This document shows positions 48,833 through 62,187 of a DNA stretch of 64,000 bases, piece after piece (within the stretch, counting starts at the first letter, position 1; every line of letters begins with the position of its first letter). Below the pieces are notes generated by a model. It searched no databases. It saw only the letters and a program-made list of their open reading frames with translations, and was not told the origin of the DNA. This stretch comes from Thermothielavioides terrestris NRRL 8126 (Eukaryota > Ascomycota > Sordariomycetes > Sordariales > Chaetomiaceae): contig NC_016460.1 of assembly GCF_000226115.1 (NCBI RefSeq), forward strand, positions 186,001 to 250,000. Direction: 5' to 3'. A program made the position numbers and the translations under genes.

Positions 48833-49114
48833 TGTTACACGAACAAAGTGGTGTGCTACTTAGCCTCGTCAGCTAAAGCAGCGGAGCACTCAAACCAAGT
48901 CGGAGCTTTGGAGGAGTGCAAGATCGATGTATTGCAAGAGTGTGAGATGCGGGCAAGTGCCCTCCTAAATACAGGAGTATGGTGGCCTGTGCAGAAAGTG
49001 GCCTGTGCACTGTTGCGGGGCCCAGTGCTGTTGTGGAGCCCAGTGGGCCCAGTGGGCCCACACTTGCGCAGTTGGCCACAGGTGGCCACAGGTGACCCAC
49101 AACTGCGTGTAACA
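48833..49114 (-). repeat. 5' LTR of the TRIM
   Basis: 282 bp, TGTTACACGAAC...GCGTGTAACA, followed by TSD TCTAG at 49,115-49,119. Almost identical to the other LTR, so insertion is recent. Confidence 0.9.
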
Positions 49115-49119
49115 TCTAG

Positions 49120-51150
49120 ACTAATTGAAACGATTATAAGAAAAAATCAAGGTACAATAGGCGAAATAGAAGAAATAGTTAATTGTAAGCGAACTAGTAG
49201 AAGGATTAAAAAAAAGGGGTAGGTAAGCCTTTAAAGGCAAAAGGGCTACTTAGCTCTTTCCTAAATTAGGCGAAAGAAAAACAAATAAAGCTCGTAGCGT
49301 CTACTAATTAACTAGAAATGAGCATTCGCCCTCTAAACTCTTAAGGCCTTTCTCTCCTCCTTACTATCCTAGAATTATTTTCTTCTTCTAACCTTCTTAC
49401 TACTTCATTCTAATGCCCTCCTCTCTCTAGTTGGATCGGGTTCTTAGCTAGGTCTTCTACTTCCCTTTCAAATTTATATATAGCTTCTATATATAAATTT
49501 GTAACCTAGAAACTATAATGCTAAGCAACTAGTGTACCTACGATATATTATAGGAAATCACTAATAAAGTAAGCGACTAGAGGCTACTACTATATAAGAT
49601 TATAAACTACTAGATCGATCTCTTACTAATATCGAAAACAATGATCTTTGTAGCTTAGAAGTACGTCTAGGTAGTCTAAAGTAAGATAAGGGATTTGCTA
49701 ATACTAAAAGATAAGAGCTATATTAACGAGTATACTACGATCTTAGTTGAATATAAGGCTATCTATAGTATAATTAAGATCTATTAATTGAACATTAGAT
49801 TGCTATATATCTAGTAGGTCCTACTAAATAATTAATAAGATCAACGTAGGATATAGCGATTAGTTTATATCGACAATAAGTTAGTTGATATAGTCGAGTA
49901 GTACTATAATACCTAAATCCTTTGTCCAATGTTTATAGAGTATTACAATAGTAGACTATTTAGACGTTAGATATATCATCTTACTATACGTTTAAACTAA
50001 GCGTCAACGCTTTTAATCTAAGTATAAGGTCGTAAATAAACGCTATACTTCCCTTTCATATTCGCCCTCTAAGCAAAGGAAGACTAATACTCCTATAGCA
50101 ATAAGGTACTTTGCTATAGCTACGAACTATCGTACTAACGTTCAACAACTTCTTTCAATAAAGATAGAGACGTCTATATAACTTAGCCCTTTAATAGCTA
50201 TACTTCTTTTACTCCTCTCTTTAACAATAAATATACCAACTATATCTAGTTAAAGAAGGAGTATACTTAGACTTACGTCTATAGGAATAATCAGAAGTAC
50301 CTAGCTTAGGACTTAATCTTATAGAACTATCTTCTATATAATCCAAAGAATAATCCTAGGCTAAAGCTACGCCTAGAAAAGGTAGGCTAAAAGTAGTTTA
50401 TCCTACTAGAGGTTACTATTAAGGAACAAATAGTATAGTACTAAGCTAATCGTAAAAGCTTATATCACTAAAGGATAGAGAAAACGGATAGGGATAGGCA
50501 AAGGGTAGGACATAGTCTAGGAGCTTAGCCTATAGATAGCAAATCAAGAGACTATATATCCTAATTGTAGATTTTTCTTAGCCTTGACTTTAGCTCTAAG
50601 AAACTTAGTCCTATACAATAGAAACTATCTATCTAAAGGGCAAAAGTGAAAAAGAAAAGGCAAAAACGACTATAAAGCCCCTAAGAGTAAAGCTACCCCT
50701 TAGAAAGAAAACTTAGGTACTAGCAAAAAAGAATAAAGGCCTAAAGGATAAAAATAAACGAACAACAATAGATAGACGAAGACTAAGTAAGATATAGCTA
50801 ATAGAGACATTATTAACAAGTAGAAGGCTAATATAACAACGGGTATTAGGAAGAAAATATAATAAAACGCTAGCGAAACTATCGAAGGTAGTAGCTTCTA
50901 AGACCTCCCCCCTTCTTAAATCGTATATCTTTATATATCTAGAGGGCTAATGTTAAAAACTAGGTAGTTTTCTATATAGGATTTCTATAATAAGCTTTTA
51001 ACGAGGTTGCTTTTTCTTTACCCCCTTCATAGTAGTACGAGTTTAGCCTACCTAAGGCGCTACGATACGACTAGGGGTTTCCTTCTCGAGGACCTCCTCC
51101 TCTACTATAGTTGCAATGTCCTTAGCGACTATTTGTACAATTTCCTCCCT
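49120..51150 (+). pseudogene. Element A accessory frames, part 3
   Basis: Remainder of the antisense region of A, matching B 28,370-30,350. It includes the end of accessory frame 1 and the copy of accessory frame 2. Strong RIP; no intact frame. Confidence 0.4.
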
Positions 51151-51619
51151 CGATAGGCTATCGCTATAAACGTAATAAGGATCGCTAAGGCAGTACTATT
51201 AACTAGTTAAGGCGCTATATAGTTCGCTACTATAAGGAAGCCCAACTAGTTAACTATTGTCGGAAATCTCGGCTAGTTGATAAGGTTAACAACCTATAGT
51301 CTAGTCGCTAATATTCTAGTTGTCTTTAACAGTACTAGACCTCTCTTCGCTATCTTTGTAGAGCCTTAAACGACTATCGAGGCGGCAACGTTCTCTTTAG
51401 AAGTGTCTAGTATATATCTCCCTATCGCGAAGCGCTAAGGTAGCTAAGTCTTAGCTAGCGCTAGGGCTAGGATCAACTCCCCTATTGTTCTATACTTCGT
51501 TATAGCGACTGTTGAGGCGATAGCCTCTATCGAGGCGACTATTATTGTAATGACCATTGTAGCAACGTTTATCGTCGCTATACCCCTCTAAGTAGAGGAA
51601 CAGGTTCGTACTATCTACT

Positions 51620-54600
51620 TTTAGCTAAACGTTATCTAGCTTAAAGAACTTCTTTATATAATTTAGAGGATATAGCGTCTAGATAAGTATATTGTCTAAA
51701 GTCTCTAGGAAGTAAATATCTTAGTCTTTAATTATCTAAATATAGAATAGGCTAAACCAACGGTACTCTAGCTTCTAGACTAAGCTTATATCTAGCTATT
51801 GAACGTTATTATAAACGAAGATAAGGTCGCTAACAGATATTACTACGTTTTCTAAACAAAATTTATATTTATAGGCCTTATTATAGCGTTTAGCTAGCTT
51901 TTTATAAGCTATAGCAACCTATTTAATAGTAATCTTATAGTTATACTTAGCTTCCTAAAGGATATAAGTATAGAGGGTAATAAGCTTTATATAAAGTCTT
52001 ATAGGATCTTCTCCCTCTATCTAGATATAGATAGAGTCCTAGGTAAGAATTCGCTAAATAGAAATATTAAACTCAACTAGACTAATAGGCTTATAGTTGT
52101 AGATAAGAAAGAAGGGAGATATTCTATAAGAGCCCCTAACGATTATATAATCTATATATAAGATATATAGAAGGAGCTCCCTCTACCTTTTTCCTATACT
52201 ATCAGTCATCTTTATAAGTAAAGTAGCAATTGGGATATAGCTAGCCTCATTTACTCTATTCGTATATAAATTGTATAGCGAGATAATGACTCTCCTAATC
52301 TATAGCTTATAGAGGATCTCCTTAACTTCGCCTTTGACCTTAGAGCCTCTATCGACGACTACAATAACGAGGTAGCCCTAGCGACAAAGGATATACTATA
52401 TAATAAAGGACTTAATAGCCTTGGAGGACTTGTTCAATAAGATCTTAGCCTCGACGTATCCTATAAAATCGTTGTATACCTCGACGAAGAAACACTTCTT
52501 CTCCTTATAGCTAAATAGTATATATTGGATATCGAGGTGCTATTTGGTAAAAGAGAAAGGCAAAGGCGTAGTCTAGTTTACCACTTCCTTAAACCTCTAG
52601 GCATTATACGCCTAATATAGCGTATAAGCTTAGATCCACTCTACTATATCTTTATATATACTACGCTAATAGTAGTAGTTCGTTACTCATTGGTATATCG
52701 CCTCTCTCCTACAATAGCTAACTTCGCTATAGCACTGGTCGAAGATTAAATATCTCTCTTTAGAGGTGTCAACAATACGCCTATAACACTATAAATGGTT
52801 TATACTCTAGAGGAAAAGGTGACGATCTTCAACGAAGTACTTTACTACTTTCCTTTTAAGCTAACGTCGCTTCTAATATAGCCTATAGCCTAGCGAGGTC
52901 TCTATTGTCGATAAGAAGTAAGCAATGTCCTAGGAACGCTAGGAATAACTGTCTTAAAGGCGAATAGGCTTTAGCTTCCCTTCTAAATACGATACCTCTT
53001 CGTCTATATAGTTAACAAAGATCTAGGCGTCGACCTAATCGTCGATGTCCTCCTCTACTTCCTTCTCTATATAGTTAGAAGGCCTAGGAGGTTTATAGGA
53101 CAACACGTTAGCTACAACGTTCTTAGGACCTAGGATATACTTAACTTCGAAGTTAAATAGATAGATCTAGGTGATCTAGTATATTATTAAAGTACCTAGG
53201 ACATCGCTTATAGTACCATTGAGCTAATAGACTAGAACTAGAGTATCAGTCTCTACGATAAAATATATATTAAAGAGGTAGCGACGAAAACGCTTTAGAA
53301 GGAAGAGTAGCCCCTTTAACTCCTTCTTTGTAACATTGTACTACTTCTCTACCTCTAACTAGATACTACTTTTGAACTAATATAAGTGTCTTTTGCTATT
53401 AGGGCTAACCTACTTGAGTACCCTACCCTATCTAAGGATACTAACGTCGTAGACTAAAAAGATTATACTAAACTAAAGATCACTATAGACAAGTGTCGCT
53501 AAAACTAGAGTAGTAATAATTTTCTCCTTTAGCTCGTCTATCGCCTTTTGTTTAGAAGGCCTCTAATTCTATTTAATATCTTTCTTTATTAGAGTATACA
53601 AAGGAATCGTAATAATTGTAAAACCTTTAATCTAAATCCGGTAATATCCGACTATTTCAACGAAGGTATATACCTCCTTAACGTTAGAATAGGTCTTCCA
53701 CTCCCTTATCTTAATTACCTTCGCTTCCTTAGGAAGGTACCCCTTTAATATATAGAGATAACTAAGTAGGATTGCTTTTAGTTATATCTACTTCGATTTC
53801 TTAGTAGCGATAGTCGTATCTACTAGCTCTACATTTAGTAACACTATATCGATATTCTTAAGATACTTAATAATAAATTCTCAACGTCCCCCTTTATCTA
53901 GATAGCTAATATAATTAGATTAAGGACCTTTTATAGCGATATCTTCTAAGTAGATACAATAGATATTAGGGATAAGGTTATCGAAGATCATTGTTATAGC
54001 TCGCTAGAACTAGGCAATAGAATTTATACCTCCTATCAGTAGTATATATATATAGAAGAGCCTAATTAACGTTATAAAAGTCGTTAAATCCTAGCTACAC
54101 TTATAGAGGTTGACCTAGTTGTATCTAAAGAAGAGATCTAGGAAGGATATTAGTCTATAGCCCCTAAAGTCTTTACTAAATTCCTCTATAGGGAGTAGAA
54201 CGAAAGTATCGTAGATCGTTATAATATTAGCCTTTTAAATATTATTAATAAGCTATAAACCATTGTCCTTTTTTAAAACTAGGAACTAGTTATTATAGTA
54301 GCTTATATAGCTATACTCAATAATTCCTTATATCTACCTCTCTCTAAGTAGATCAACGACCTTCTATATTAGTAGTTTTAGGATTAGGATCGACTTACTT
54401 TGCTAGGCCTTATATAAAATAGTCCTAATATACTAGGGTAGAACAACGTCTTTATAGATACGTCTATACTTAGTAAAATCCTATATAAGCGTAGCCTCCT
54501 AGTTCTATAAGATCTTAGTAAACATCTCTCTCTCTAGCTCAATAAGAAAACCGTCTATAGTAGCAAGCATTTCTTAAAGGCGCTCCTCGATAAGTCTTAA

Positions 54601-57600
54601 GCCTAGCTTAAGATCTAAGAAATAAAGGACTATAAGGTCTTCCTAGTCCTTCTCGAACTATATCTTAGCTTCGGCCTTCGTAAGCCACTTTTCTCGCTAT
54701 AACGGGTCTCCCTTCAACGTAGAGCTATCCAACGGTACTAAGTCGATAGGCTAAACCTTATTTACGACATTCTTCTAGAGTATAAACGTCCTTAGAGCCT
54801 CCTTAAACTTATAGTAGAACGCTCGCCTTAGTCTTCTATTGGAAAAGGGGTTTCCAATTAGGGTCCCCCTCTTCCCTTTTAAATAGGGCAACAATTTGAT
54901 CTTACCCTTCTTCCTCTATCTAGACGGAGAAGACAACGAATAAGAATATACAATGTGAAAAAGAGTGCTAAAAAGTAATATATAGGACTTCTATAAAACA
55001 AAATAAAAAACCGTTTTACCTATACAATTGTCGAGGAAACTAAGAGTAGTCTCGCCCTCCTCTATCTCTATCTAGTTAAAGATTCTTTTAAGACTCTTCG
55101 TCAATCTTTAAAATTGCTTTTAAACAGATAGTTACATTAGAGATAATAAACGATTCTACTAGACAATCTTCTTAGAGACGATATATACCTAGACTATCTT
55201 CCCCTCTATAATTAGATTAGTAGTAATTAGGTTACTATTATAGTAATCGAAGGTTAGAGCGATATCTTTAATAAATAATATACTAAAGATTACTTTATAG
55301 CTACTAGCAATGTCCTTAGTTATAAAGAAGTGAAGGTTAATACCGACTCCTCCTAGGTATAGAGTAACCTAAGTCTTCCTAATAAATGGTACTAAGCTAT
55401 AAAGACCCTTCGAAATAACCTTAGTAGGCTAATATAGTATTATATACTTCTCAACAATACTTATTAAAATATAGTTGCACTCTAAACTAAAGTCGATCAA
55501 AGCAAGATACTTATTATAATAGCCCTTCTCAAACTAGATATATAGAGTAGGAAGAGACTATACTCTTATCATTATACTGAGTTCTATATACTATAAGACT
55601 AAAAGCGTCGAGATAGACTTCTAGAGCAAAGTACAGATATAATCGTCAACGTCTCTAAATAGACCCTTATAAATCTAATGCTCTTAGAGGCTTCCTATAT
55701 AGATTCCCTATATACCGTCCTTAGTAACTCTAAAGATTACTAGAACCGTCTTAGTCTAACTAGAGAAAGAGTTGTCAAATATATTTATATTAGTATATAG
55801 AGCCTATATATAGACCTCTATATCTTTTAATATAATAGTCGATCTATTAGGCTTAGGAATACTAGACCCCTTATAGTCAATAACCTCGACGTTGATGGAA
55901 ATGCTCTATAGATATACGATCAAAGCGTCCTTATACTTAGGCGAGATATAGACTAAGTTATTAAAGGTCAAACTAGTCTTCGCCTTTATTGTAGTATAGA
56001 TCGTATCCTTTATATATAGAGGCAATATAGCAACCTTCGGTATAGGCGGCTTAGACTATAGCTCCTTTTTCTTTATATAATTCGCTATAGCTAGGTTCTT
56101 AAAGATAGTTATATAAGGAGGCTCCGCTAGAGGTATAGGAGTGCCGCCTATCTAGAAGTTATCTTCCCTTTTATCTTTAGCGAACCGACGTTTAGTAGGC
56201 GATATACCTTAAAGTATAGTCTCTACTTCCTTGTCCACTTCCTCCTTAGCTTCCCCCTTAGTCTAGTCAGAGAGAGGAAGAGGCAATCGACGAAATTCGT
56301 TAGCCTTTAGTGTAGGCTATAGGACAATCTTCTAAATTAAGATACGACCTCCCTCTAACAGAACTATATAAAACAACAACTGATCAAATGCTATATAATA
56401 AAAGGCGGAGGTAAGCTCAGGCTCCCCTTTGTATATAAGACAATTGATCGTCGTCTAGACGGTCGTAGGCTCCTAATATAGTTTAAGCTATTAAAGATAA
56501 TACTTGTTTAGTACTAGGGATATATCTAATTTAAATAGGCAACTATTTAGGCATTTGTACTTACAACAGTATACCTAGTATATAGGATAGCTATTATACT
56601 ATAGGCAATAGGCTATATATACAAAGATAAGCTAGCCGATTTTACTAACCTCTTATACATTGTCAACATCTATCTTTGTAAAGGTAATCGTCTTAGCTAA
56701 TATATAGCCCTTCTTACTCCTATTACCAAGGCAGTAGTCTATACCTTTATAATATATTAGACCTATAGCTATAGCTTTTATAGCTTCTATATACTCAAGG
56801 ACTATATAGTTAGAGTCACTACAATAGTAGCAATAGCTAAAGCTTATAGGTCTACTATAGCCAAAAGGACGACTATCAATATATAGGCTAACAACGAAGC
56901 TAATACGTCTCTCCTATAAGCGGCTCCGCTACTAGAAATATATTTAGAGAACCTTAATCTTATTAGGAGTAGGATCAATTCTATATAAACGAAGAGCCTC
57001 GATCTTCTATTCGAACTACTTAGCGATCTTCTACTTCTAGATATATAGACGCTAGAGCTAATTAGCTAGATCGTCAATATCGTTGGACATAGGTATAAGA
57101 GCTTTCTTTAGCTCCTCCTCTTCCTACTCCTATAACTTAGGGGTCGTCTTGACAATAGACGTAGCTAAAGGCGAATAGTACTTCTATAGATCGATCTTAC
57201 GTTTATAGATCTTAAGAAAGAGGTCTCCTATATTAAAACTCTTCTAAAGAGCATTCTAAACGAACTTAAGGAAGTCTACCTACTTTACAATATAGATAGA
57301 GTCTTTGTTGTCTTTCTTTAGAGTATATCAACGGTCTTTAAGAGCTACTTAGATCCGCTAATCAAGTGTACACTATATAGTTAGAACAATTATATACTAT
57401 AGCTCTTTACGAACTTTAGTAAAGGCGACAACGTATATATAGTCGATTAACTCGAAGTAGTTATAGATAACTTTACCGACTAACTAGTATCTCTTTTTGA
57501 TTAGATTATAAAAGTAACCTCTATCTCTATACTACTTAGAATCGTTGCCCTTCTAACGCTTTAGGAACTTAGCTTTAAAAGCTACCTAGGTCTCTTAGTC

Positions 57601-58100
57601 CTTTTTCTCCTAGTAACAAATAATAGGCTAGATTGTAGTATTATACTAAAGCTCAAATAGGTATATACAAGTCTTGTCATTAGTAACCTAATAAGCTTTA
57701 TACATCTTTTCGAAGGTCTTGATCCAACGTGTAGCATTCTAACTAGAGAAGCGGCCCTAAAGGCCGACCTTCGCCAAGGTTAGAAAGGTCGCGCTAAATA
57801 TAGTAGTAAAAATATACTTAGTTATCTTCTTTAAAGCTTTGACTTCGAAGAGACTAGAAGGTATTATTATAAGTGCCTCTATATAGATAGGTGGAGTAGA
57901 GGTATCTAGCGAAGATAGAAAGGGTATCTATACCACTTTAGCTAGGTCTTCTTCGCTTAGTATACCTTAGAAAGGCTATAAGACAGATACGTCTTTAGAC
58001 TCTCCTTCGAAGGTTGATATCAAGATTAATAGTATTACAAAGGTCGATAGAATTCCTAGAGCTTCTATAGACAATGTATATATATATCGCTAGAGTCTAG
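51620..58100 (-). pseudogene. Element A gag-pol, RIP-inactivated
   Basis: Same order as in B: gag about 58,100-56,200, protease near 55,490, RT about 54,600-53,900, RNase H about 53,650-53,150, integrase about 52,800-51,620. At the RT active site (about 53,940) the box reads Y-L-E-D-I instead of Y-L-D-D-I. More stops than in B, consistent with A being older and RIP-exposed longer. Confidence 0.75.
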
Positions 58101-58951
58101 TCATTAGTCGCTTAGCTATTGTCTTCGAGAAAGGCAACGACTATATCGATAGACTATAAAAAGACTAATGTATATACTTTTATAGGAATATCAACTCCTT
58201 TAACGTCTATCTAGAGGAAGAAAACCTTTTAAGAAGCTAGGTTCCTTTAAAATATATAGTCTAAACGCCCTAAAGGATAACTATAGGTTCTTTATAAATC
58301 ACCTAGATACCTTTAGCAACCAATATACTAGACCTAACTAGTATAATAGTAGTAAGAGTATAGCTCTTAAGAAAAAAAGCAAAAGTCTATACTAAGACCT
58401 TATATCCGATATAAAACAGTGCTAGATATACTATTAGAAGGAGCTAAGTGTTATAAAGATATAGTCCTAAGCTTAGAAGCTTGTAAATAGCTACTACGTT
58501 TAACCGCTTTTATAACTAGTTCAGCTAGACCAAAGAAGAAAATGATAATCGATAAAAATTCTACCTCTATCTCTATTTAGAAGGATAGAACTATCGTCTT
58601 TCGATTAGGTTAACGTTTTACAACCGCTACGTCAATGATAACGAAGCCTCAATAGGTCTTCGAAGTATTAGAAATAACAAGATATCTTTTTGATACTTTA
58701 TGCTATCTAGGCAAAGGAAGGTCTCCTAGGATATAGTCTCAATAGACCCCTAGAACGTATACGCCTCAACAAGTTTCTATACCTCTTAGAGATATCGGTA
58801 TCGGTATACCGAAGCTTCAACAAGTTAGCTATATCGTCGTTATATAGCTATTAATATAGTATCGTATAGTTCTACGATCTTAGAAGACTTCGTAGTCTAT
58901 ACTATCCCATTTAGATATAGAGCTAAGCTCCTCCCCGATTAAACCCCTATT

Positions 58952-59448
58952 TAAAATAGTATAAAACCTCTATACCAACCTACCCTACTACACCTAGGAT
59001 TAGGCGTATAAGATAGTTCCTAAAGGAATGTAGTATACCTCTAGATAGATGAAGATAGTGTATATCGAGTAGTAGGAAGGATATCTCCTAAGAGGAAGAC
59101 ACATAGCTTAGGTACGTCTAGTAGAATATAGTAGAAAGACAAAAGACAATAAAAATACGGTCAAAGCTCAACAGCTCGAATGCCTACCGTCTAGATAGAG
59201 GTAGAACAACGAAAGGAGAGGCTTAACAGCCTTCCTAGAAGAAGGAGGACCACCAACATAGTGTCAACGAACGTATATTGACAACTGCTTAATGTCTTAC
59301 TTGATAATAAAGAAGATGGGCTTAGCCCACTTAAATATATATGATCAGAGGGCTAGACCCTCTAACAATGAATACAACGCTCTAAGACAAATAGAAAAGC
59401 AGAAAAACTAGGTCCCCCTATGTCTAGGTAGTCTATCACTCTAATCTA
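58952..59448 (-). repeat. 5' LTR of element A
   Basis: 497 bp, TAAAATAGTAT...CTAATCTA, followed by TSD GTAT at 59,449-59,452. Same length as the 3' LTR of A. Confidence 0.88.
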
Positions 59449-59452
59449 GTAT

Positions 59453-62187
59453 ACAAGTACTCCTTATAGTAGAAGGAAACTAATACTACCCTAGTTATAA
59501 GTATAGTATTCGTAGGCTTAGCCTACAAAGTATAAAGGAAGAAGTTTAAAGGGGTATAAGATATATTCCTTGTCACTAGTATTCGCAAAATGACTACTAT
59601 ACTAGGAGCGGCTATCTCCTAGCCTAATACTAACCTAGACCCGAAGGTCGCTTTGCTAGAGGAGCTATATAATTTCGCCGACCTCTTTGATAAAGAGAAG
59701 ACGAATAGCCTACCCCTTTATCAAAGGGAGGCCAACTATTATATTCGTCTTAAGATAGGCCTAGATAGGAAACCTCCTAAGCTCCTATAGGGACCTTTGT
59801 ATAATATACTAAAGGACTACCTCCTAGAGATTCGGAAGTAGATTATAGACCTATTGGATAAAGGGTAGATCTAGGTAAACTCTTTATTAGTAGCCGCCCT
59901 AGTCCTCTTTACAAAGAAGCTAGAAGAAGGATAGAGGTTCTATATAGACTATTAAGCCCTAAATAAGATTACTAAGTAGGACTAGTACCTACTCCCCCTA
60001 ATTAAAGAGACTCTTTAGTCCCTAGCTAGGGCTAAATAGCTTATAAAGCTAGACGTTAGGGCTACGTTTCACTATATCTAGATAGCTAAAGAGGACAAGT
60101 ACCTTATAGCGTTTTATATAAGGTTTAGACTATTTAAATAGCTAGTCTACCCCTTTAGGCTTATAAATACTCCTATAACGTTCTAGAGATATATTAACAA
60201 CGCCCTTAGTCTAACGCTAAGAGACTATATAATAGTATATTTTAATAACGTCTTAGTATATTCGAGCAGGAGCTAAAAGGACTATATAAGGAAGGTATAT
60301 AAAGTCCTCCGAAGACTAAGAGATATAGGCCTCAACCTAGACCTTAAGAAATATATATTTATAGTAAAGGAAGTTAAGTATCTAGAGTATATTGTAGAAG
60401 TAGAGGTCTATATTCACCTTAACCCTAAGAAGATTAAGGCTATCTATAAGTAGGAGGTACTCTGTAAGGTCCAAAGAGTATAGAGCTTCCTAGGATTTAC
60501 TAATTTCTATTGTAACTTTATCCCTAACTTCTCTAAGAAGATAGCCCTACTAATATACTTTACCTATAAAAATGTCCTATTCTAATAGGGTAAAGAGGAA
60601 TAGAAAGCCTTTGATACACTTAAGGCTACGTTTATATCGGAGCTGATCCTCGCTTAATAGGATCTTAAAAGAGAGATAGTTGTAGAAGCGAACTATTCTA
60701 GTATAGCGCTTAGCAAATACTTATCTTAGCGGGAGGAGGACAAGGTTCTCTACCCTATAGTCTACTACTTTATAAAACTAAGTCCTATTAAATGTAACTA
60801 CACTATCTATAATAAGGAGCTACTAGCTATTATCTCTTAACTTAAAGCCTAGTTAATAGAGCTCTAGAGTATAGTAGCCCCCTTTACTATCCTAACCAAC
60901 TATAAGAACCTTAAGTACTTTACCTAACTACGTCTAATCAATGAACGATAGGCCTAATAGATAAAGATACTCTCCCTATTCAACTTCGAGCTAAAGTACC
61001 AACTAGGATCCTAGGCCTTACGTCCTAATACGCTCTCTTAGTATAAATAGGATAAGCCTAAAGATAGCCAACGTATTACCTAGCTATTCCCTCTAATCAA
61101 GGTATACTAGACTAGTATATAGAAGGAGACTAAGTTGCCTATAGAAGAGACGCTCTTCAAGAATAAGCAGCTTATAGCTTTATAGGACGAAGGTATTATC
61201 GGAGATAAGCACTACGCTTACTGGCTATAGGCTATTTACAACAGAGCTTAGAAGTTTCTAAAGGAGGTAAACGTAGTATAGACCTAGATTGTAGACTACT
61301 CCTTTAATATATAAGGCGTACTCTAGTTCTATAGCTATCTCTAGCTCTTTATATAGAAGCCCTTAACTACTATAATTATCTAGTAAATCTATAACTTAGC
61401 TATATTAGGATACCTAGGGTATAATAAACTATTTAAAATACTTTAGAGAGATTACTACTAGGACCTTATATCGTCTAATGTAAAGTAGTTTATTAGGAAC
61501 TATAATCAGTACCGCTAGAGTAAGATCTCCTAATAGCTATATCAAAGGCTTTTATAACTTCTATCTATCTTTAATCGCTTTTAGAAGCAAATCTCTATTG
61601 ATTTTATAACCAACTTCCCTACTAGAGACAAGGGGGCATCTAGCTACTTTATAGTAATTACTAACTGCCTCTCTAAGTATATATAGCTCGAGGCGATATA
61701 TTCGATAGGGGCGGAAGAGTATATCCTTCAGTTCTATAACGTATAGTAGCGCTTCTATAGGTTCCTAACTCAAATTATAACCGACTATAGGTTAGACTAG
61801 TTAAATAGGTTCTAGACTATACTATATAAGGCGGTAGGAGTAGAGTAGCTCCTATTGACTTTTCACTATCCTTAGACGAATAGGAGAATAGAGTAGGTCA
61901 ACTAAAAGGTATAGGCTATCCTCTAGATCTTCGTCTCCTTTATATAGTATAACTAGCCTAAATACCTTCTAGCCTACTAGTTTACACTTAATAATAGGGA
62001 CTTGTCTATAACTAAGGTAAGCCTAAACTACCTCCTCTATAGGTTTGATATAAGCCCTATACAACTTATTACAATCCTAACGACGCCTATAGCGACCTTA
62101 GAGGGCTACGCTACTAAGTTCCTCCACTATCTAAAGAAGGGAATAGAGTAGACCTAAATAGCTATTATATATATATAGCAATAGCAG
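59453..62187 (+). pseudogene. D1 pol (RT, RNase H, integrase), RIP-inactivated and truncated
   Basis: Continuation of D1 after element A. RT at about 59,930-60,470 (IKLDVRATFHYIQIAKEDE-type block; the catalytic box near 60,237 reads Y-F-N-N-V, both Asp changed to Asn), RNase H at about 60,650-60,950 (NYTIYNKELLAII), then integrase at about 61,300-62,187 with SIDFITNFP, SKYIQLEAIY, the NHPQTN-like block and FVSFIQYNQPKYL. The frame ends at 62,187 in the integrase C-terminal region (YIQQQQ), where the D2 LTR starts. Many RIP-type stops. Confidence 0.75.

Larger units (their letters stand above)
47965..49114 (-). mobile_element. TRIM: short non-autonomous LTR element without RIP
   Basis: 1,150 bp with two 282-bp LTRs (47,965-48,246 and 48,833-49,114) that differ at about three sites only, and a perfect 5-bp TSD TCTAG. 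The 586-bp interior has no protein frame of note. A G-rich polypurine tract (CCCCCCCC on +) abuts the left LTR and a primer-binding site abuts the right LTR, so the element is minus-oriented. CpA and TpG are abundant, unlike the DNA on both sides. LTR start TGTTACACG, the CTTAGCCTCG block, the 2-nt spacer before the primer site and the 5-bp TSD are shared with element C, a likely helper family. Confidence 0.9.
21425..59448 (-). mobile_element. Ty3/gypsy element A (minus), interrupted by C and the TRIM
   Basis: Element A has 497-bp LTRs at 21,425-21,921 (3' LTR) and 58,952-59,448 (5' LTR) and a 4-bp TSD GTAT in D1. Two insertions split it: element C with TSD AAGTT at 23,159-23,163/46,898-46,902, and the TRIM with TSD TCTAG at 47,960-47,964/49,115-49,119. 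Without these it measures about 13,130 bp, within 15 bp of its relative B. Gag-pol reads on the minus strand (about 51,620-58,100). It is strongly RIP-mutated and inactive. Confidence 0.85.
19479..62187 (+). mobile_element. Ty3/gypsy element D1, interrupted and truncated by nested insertions
   Basis: D1 is the outermost element. It has a 5' LTR at 19,479-19,727, gag and protease to 21,424, then pol from 59,453 onwards. Element A is inserted in between with TSD GTAT (21,421-21,424 and 59,449-59,452). Pol is cut at 62,187, in the C-terminal part of integrase, where element D2 of the same LTR family begins in opposite orientation. The D1 3' end and 3' LTR must therefore lie beyond the window. 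All D1 frames carry RIP-type TAG/TAA stops, so the copy is dead. Confidence 0.8.
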
